Shown here piece after piece: positions 60,630 to 64,000 of a stretch of DNA of 64,000 nucleotides. Position 1 is the stretch's first letter. Every line of letters starts with the position of its first letter. The notes beneath the pieces were generated by a model, which worked only from the letters and a program-made list of their open reading frames with translations, was not told the origin of the DNA and did no database searches. The position numbers and the translations under genes were made by a program. The stretch is taken from assembly GCA_036267255.1 (NCBI GenBank), contig DATAWK010000047.1, forward strand, positions 186,001 to 250,000, written 5' to 3'. Source of the stretch: DATAWK01 sp036267255 (GTDB lineage Bacteria; Acidobacteriota; Terriglobia; Terriglobales; Acidobacteriaceae).

Positions 60630-61772
60630 ATGAGTACCGTATTAGAAGCCGTTGCTGACGTACGTGAGCAATCCAGTTGTTCTCTCGATGATTATCTGGC
60701 AATGCCAGATCACAGCATGGATCGGCGCATCGCAGCCGCTCGTGCAAAGCTAGGCCGTGAAGCTGTCGTCCTGGGTCATCATTACCAGCGGGATGAGATC
60801 ATTCGCTTTGCCGATCACGCGGGCGACTCCTACAAACTGGCCAAGATTGCCTCCGAGGCCAAGGGTAAATACATCATTTTTTGTGGCGTGCATTTTATGG
60901 CGGAAAGCGCCGATATTCTTGCCCAGCCTCATCAGCACGTGGTGCTGCCGGATCTGAATGCAGGCTGTTCTATGGCCGACATGGCGGATATTTCTCAGGT
61001 GGAAGCATGCTGGGACAAGCTGACCGCTGCCGGACTGACGGCACCCGCTGCGGGCGGCATGGTGCCGCTTACCTACATGAACTCCACCGCTGCAATCAAA
61101 GCCTTCTGCGGCGAACGGGGAGGATTGGTCTGCACCTCTTCTAACGCGCAGGCTGCTTTTAACTGGGCTTTCGCGCGTGGTCAGCGCATCCTGTTTCTAC
61201 CGGACCAGCATCTGGGCCGCAACACGGCCCATGCCATGGGGATTCCGCCGCAGGAAATGGTGGTTTGGGACCCATATCAAATCAACGGGGGTTTGATGCC
61301 GGAACGCCTTCGCGCCGCGCGGGTCATCCTGTGGAAAGGGCACTGTTCCGTACACCAGCGCTTTTTGCCGGAGCACGTCGATCAGGTGCGCGCAAAGTAT
61401 CCGGGCATTCAGGTAATCGTACATCCGGAGTGCCGGCTGGAAGTATGCCAGAAGGCTGATGGCATCGGTTCCACCGAGCGGTTGATTGAGATGGTGGAAA
61501 AGGCTCCCGAGGGCTCCATGTTTGCTATCGGAACGGAAATCCATCTTGTGAACCGTTTGGGCAAGCGCTTTGCGCCACTGGGCAAGAAAATTATCACTCT
61601 GGACGATTCTGGTTGCCTGTGCACGACCATGTTCCGCATTTCCCCCCAGCATCTGGCCTGGGCGTTGGAAAATCTGGTGGATGGCAACGTTGTCAACCGC
61701 ATCCGCGTCAGCGAGGATGTAAAGCATTGGGCACACGTCGCGCTGGATCGTATGCTGGAGATTCGAGGGTAA
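60630..61772 (+). CDS. nadA: Quinolinate synthase A
   Basis: A [4Fe-4S] enzyme condensing iminoaspartate with dihydroxyacetone phosphate to quinolinate, using the product of NadB. The 380 residues have the likely cluster cysteines Cys113 (AGCSMAD), Cys239 (WKGHCSVH) and Cys329 (DDSGCLC), plus VVLGHHYQRDEI near the start. The ATG at 60630 follows GGAG with 5-bp spacing; upstream in-frame codons lack support. Followed after 3 bp by a DUF2203 gene. Confidence 0.96.
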   Translation: MSTVLEAVADVREQSSCSLDDYLAMPDHSMDRRIAAARAKLGREAVVLGHHYQRDEIIRFADHAGDSYKLAKIASEAKGKYIIFCGVHFMAESADILAQPHQHVVLPDLNAGCSMADMADISQVEACWDKLTAAGLTAPAAGGMVPLTYMNSTAAIKAFCGERGGLVCTSSNAQAAFNWAFARGQRILFLPDQHLGRNTAHAMGIPPQEMVVWDPYQINGGLMPERLRAARVILWKGHCSVHQRFLPEHVDQVRAKYPGIQVIVHPECRLEVCQKADGIGSTERLIEMVEKAPEGSMFAIGTEIHLVNRLGKRFAPLGKKIITLDDSGCLCTTMFRISPQHLAWALENLVDGNVVNRIRVSEDVKHWAHVALDRMLEIRG

Positions 61773-61775
61773 CGG

Positions 61776-62210
61776 ATGAGAACATTTTCACTGGACGAGG
61801 CACAGACACTGATCCCGGTGCTGGAAGCATTGCTGAAACGCGCCATGCAATCCAGGGAATCTGCGGAGACAGTGGAGCGGGAAATGCAACAACTCAGCCA
61901 GCGCATCTTCTTGAATGGCGGAATGCTGGTTTCCGTGGCGCAGGTAGCTCGCCGTCGCGCGGAACACGATACGGCGGTGCAACAAGTCAAAGACACGCTG
62001 CAGGAGATGGATGCCATCGGTGTTCAGGTGAAGGATATCGAGAAGGGATTGCTGGATTTTCCCTGCCGGCTTGGCGAGGAAACAGTTTTGTTGTGCTGGA
62101 AGATGGGCGAGACGGAGATCACACACTGGCACACCGTCGATGCCGGTTTCCCCGGCCGCCAGCCTATCGACGAACGCTTTCGGAGAGGGCAAAAGCAAAA
62201 GCCGAATTAA
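61776..62210 (+). CDS. DUF2203-family protein
   Basis: A 144-residue protein of the DUF2203 family, seen in the pattern FSLDEAQTLIPVLEALL (4-20), GVQVKDIEKGLLDFPCRLGEETVLLCWKMGE (about 82-112) and HTVDAGFPGRQPIDERF near the end. The first half is a coiled-coil-like helix pair. Function unknown. It starts 3 bp after nadA and is presumably co-transcribed and translated with it, but a role in NAD metabolism is not established. Confidence 0.8.
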   Translation: MRTFSLDEAQTLIPVLEALLKRAMQSRESAETVEREMQQLSQRIFLNGGMLVSVAQVARRRAEHDTAVQQVKDTLQEMDAIGVQVKDIEKGLLDFPCRLGEETVLLCWKMGETEITHWHTVDAGFPGRQPIDERFRRGQKQKPN

Positions 62211-62374
62211 ATTGTCCTCAGCTATAGCCATGCATCAGATATCAATGGCCTGCACGTACCGGTAACCTTCATTGCGAAAATTTCAATATTGATTCGATCC
62301 AGCTTGCATTGGGAATCGCTTTCGTAAAATTCCTGAGTTTTCTGAAATGATGAAGGAGAGGTTCTTCCTGCATT

Positions 62375-63166
62375 ATGCGGCGCATCCTGTTGTTATTCGG
62401 CTTGGTTGTGTTGGTTGCTGGCACGGTGCATGCGCAGGATAACTATGAGATCCAGGTCTACGGATCTGAGACCGTTCCGCCGAAGACGACAATGGTAGAA
62501 CTACACAGCAACTACACCATCTCTGGGTTCAAGACCTACCAGGAGGGTGTTGCACCAGACAATCACGCAGAACATGAGACTGTGGAAATTACCACTGGCT
62601 TGAATGATTGGGCCGAAGTTGGTTTTTACATCTTTACCAGTTCGCGCGACGGCATGGGATTGCAATGGGTGGGGGATCACATCCGGCCTCGCGTGCGCGT
62701 ACCTCCCAGTTGGCATTGGCCAGTCGGCGTTAGCATTTCCAATGAGATCGGCTATCAGCGCGCATTGTTCTCAACGGATACGTGGACGTGGCAGATCAAT
62801 CCCATTGTGGATCAGCAGACAGGCCGGTGGTATTGGTCGATCAATACGATTCTGAACCGGTCCTGGCATGGGCAAAGTGTCAACCAGGGCGTCACTTTTA
62901 ACCCGGCGGCAAAGATCAGTTATGACATCACAAAGAAAGTTGCCGCAGGTGTGGAGTATTACGCCAACTATGGCCAGTTGGGCGATTTTTTGCCGCTCCA
63001 TGACCAGCAGCAACAAATTTTCCCTGTTGTGGATCTCTACGTTTCACCAAAGTGGGAGTTCAACTTTGGTGCCGGCATTGGTCCAACGGCGTCCACCGAA
63101 CATTGGATCGTGAAGGCAATCGTGGGCCGGTACTTTTCCTGGGGCCGAACGAAGGCAACAGATTAG
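62375..63166 (+). CDS. Exported beta-barrel outer-membrane protein candidate
   Basis: A 263-residue protein with signal peptide (about 1-20, AGTVHAQ) and a series of amphipathic strands with aromatic ends (WAEVGFYIFTSS, WYWSINTILNRSW, KVAAGVEYYANYG, KWEFNFGAGIGPT, IVGRYFSWG), pointing to an outer-membrane barrel of about 10-12 strands. The family is not certain. Ribosome site AAGGAG is 16 bp upstream, so the start is plausible but not firm. A terminator follows. Confidence 0.7.
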   Translation: MRRILLLFGLVVLVAGTVHAQDNYEIQVYGSETVPPKTTMVELHSNYTISGFKTYQEGVAPDNHAEHETVEITTGLNDWAEVGFYIFTSSRDGMGLQWVGDHIRPRVRVPPSWHWPVGVSISNEIGYQRALFSTDTWTWQINPIVDQQTGRWYWSINTILNRSWHGQSVNQGVTFNPAAKISYDITKKVAAGVEYYANYGQLGDFLPLHDQQQQIFPVVDLYVSPKWEFNFGAGIGPTASTEHWIVKAIVGRYFSWGRTKATD

Positions 63167-63223
63167 TGGCTCGTTATCCCAAAGCCGATTTTCTTTAAAA
63201 GCCTGATTTCAAAAAAAATCCAG

Positions 63224-63259
63224 AAAAGGCTGCTTACGTTAGACAGCCTTTTCTTGTCA
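63224..63259 (+). terminator. Terminator after the barrel gene
   Basis: AAAAGGCTG (63224-63232) pairs with CAGCCTTTT (63244-63252), continuing in TTCTTG. Nine-base-pair stem with an 11-base loop. Confidence 0.75.
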
Positions 63260-63367
63260 GAGACTCAGGGCATCGTATGCAGTATCTGTGTCTGGGCCGT
63301 ACACTTGAACAAGAAATCTATAAGGGAACGTTGCCGGAGAATTCACTCTTTGTTGAGTAGCTGCCCC

Positions 63368-64000
63368 ATGATGCATAAGTCTGTTGCGATTCGTCTTTCA
63401 TTGCTTTTGCTTCTCGCGATTCTACCGGGGGTAATAGGTTGTGCCGGCTTTTTCATTCCGCCTTGTCAGGCGAACAACGACTGCAACAACACGCCAACTT
63501 CAGCGAACTATGTCTATGTGGCCAACCAGACCACGAATACCGTTGCAGGGTTTTCTCTTACCACCGGAAAACTTGCAACGCTGTCAGGTTCTCCGTTTGC
63601 GCTGCAGGGCTCCCCGGCTGCGATGGTAACGACACCCGGGGGAACGCTGCTCTATACGGCTCTCACCTCCGGATCGGTCTATGTGTATACCATTGGCACC
63701 AATGGCGCACTGACGATCGGCAATAATGGAACCGTTGTTGCTTCGACTCTATTGACGACGAATATGGCGATCGATAAGACAGGCGGATGGCTCTTTTTGG
63801 TGTCCAGCTCATCGCCGCAGCTTTTGGAATATCAGATCAACACCAGCACGGGAGTGCTGACGGCACCCACGACTGCAAGCTATACGCTGACCGGTGGCGC
63901 CCCGACGCAGATCTACGTGACTCCGAACAATGCGTATGTGTATATCGGACTCGGTACAGGGGGCGTCGATATATTCACATTGAATTCCACGACAGGGGCA
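63368..64000 (+). CDS. Beta-propeller lipoprotein, partial (continues past right edge)
   Basis: An ATG-started frame open to the end of the window (211 codons visible). The signal sequence ends in a lipobox, VIGC, with the cysteine about residue 25. Downstream, repeated strings such as YVYVANQTTNTVAGFSL, LLYTALTSGSVYVYTI and YVYIGLGTGGVDIFTL spaced 40-50 residues apart match lactonase/YVTN-type propeller blades. It is an exported, membrane-anchored propeller protein of unknown role, comparable to the one at 13952. The start has only a weak ribosome site; ATG at 63371 is equivalent. Confidence 0.8.
   Translation, partial: MMHKSVAIRLSLLLLLAILPGVIGCAGFFIPPCQANNDCNNTPTSANYVYVANQTTNTVAGFSLTTGKLATLSGSPFALQGSPAAMVTTPGGTLLYTALTSGSVYVYTIGTNGALTIGNNGTVVASTLLTTNMAIDKTGGWLFLVSSSSPQLLEYQINTSTGVLTAPTTASYTLTGGAPTQIYVTPNNAYVYIGLGTGGVDIFTLNSTTGA

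Overview
The window looks like an ordinary stretch of chromosome from an Acidobacteriota bacterium, probably class Terriglobia (Acidobacteriaceae-like). This is inferred from the gene repertoire: a DUF885 lipoprotein, a very large PIG-L deacetylase, YVTN propeller proteins, many exported proteins ending their signal in AQ, a MenG-type methyltransferase, moderate-to-high GC, and frequent GTG/TTG starts. No rRNA, tRNA, CRISPR array, insertion sequence, integrase or phage gene was found. Coding is dense and nearly every large ORF has a housekeeping relative.

Layout. 1-10.3 kb: MATE pump, galactokinase, GH38 alpha-mannosidase, PIG-L deacetylase with a ThuA-like end, heme A synthase (sugar and glycan handling). 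10.3-16.1 kb: proC, DUF885 lipoprotein, bacilliredoxin, YVTN propeller, murB. 16.1-18.8 kb: a compact molybdate operon on the minus strand (HTH-TOBE regulator, modA, modB, modC) with a readable promoter overlapped by direct repeats. 18.9-25 kb: thrC-thrB with a clear terminator, a thioredoxin whose last secondary-structure unit is triplicated, Lon, and an MscL carrying a zinc-ribbon tail. 25.1-28.6 kb: scoA/scoB, separated by an opposing small membrane protein candidate, then mtnA and pyrE. 28.6-32.9 kb: uvrA translationally coupled to a CPBP membrane protein, and a tiny membrane protein. 33-41.2 kb: STN-domain protein, exported unknown, nitroreductase, Nudix, membrane-anchored hydrolase, ubiX, purB, glutaredoxin, large membrane protein. 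41.4-50.7 kb: S41 protease and a divergent SurA-like isomerase, a YhaM-like nuclease coupled to an EVE protein, aroC, def, fmt, rsmB. 50.7-55.3 kb: a minus-strand operon aroB-ubiE-CDF transporter-osmC-PASTA protein. 55.3-64 kb: nadB, then a minus-strand cluster tatA-tatC-glutaminyl cyclase-terC, then nadA-DUF2203, an outer-membrane barrel candidate, and a lipoprotein propeller running off the right edge.

How genes work together: nadB and nadA make quinolinate for NAD; thrC and thrB end threonine synthesis; aroB and aroC belong to the shikimate pathway that feeds menaquinone (ubiE/menG; ubiX supplies prenyl-FMN); def, fmt and rsmB serve translation start and ribosome modification; tatA and tatC form the folded-protein exporter.

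No gene cluster here forms an obviously new system. The most promising items are (1) the molybdate regulator, a MerR-like HTH fused to one Mop/TOBE domain, with repeats placed over its own apparently leaderless promoter and paired with a ModC lacking its TOBE domain; (2) the 48-bp tandem expansion in thioredoxin; (3) a CDF transporter with three successive cytoplasmic dimer-like domains; (4) MscL with a zinc ribbon; (5) an animal-type glutaminyl cyclase coupled to tatC; and (6) the opposing membrane protein candidate between the two CoA-transferase subunit genes.
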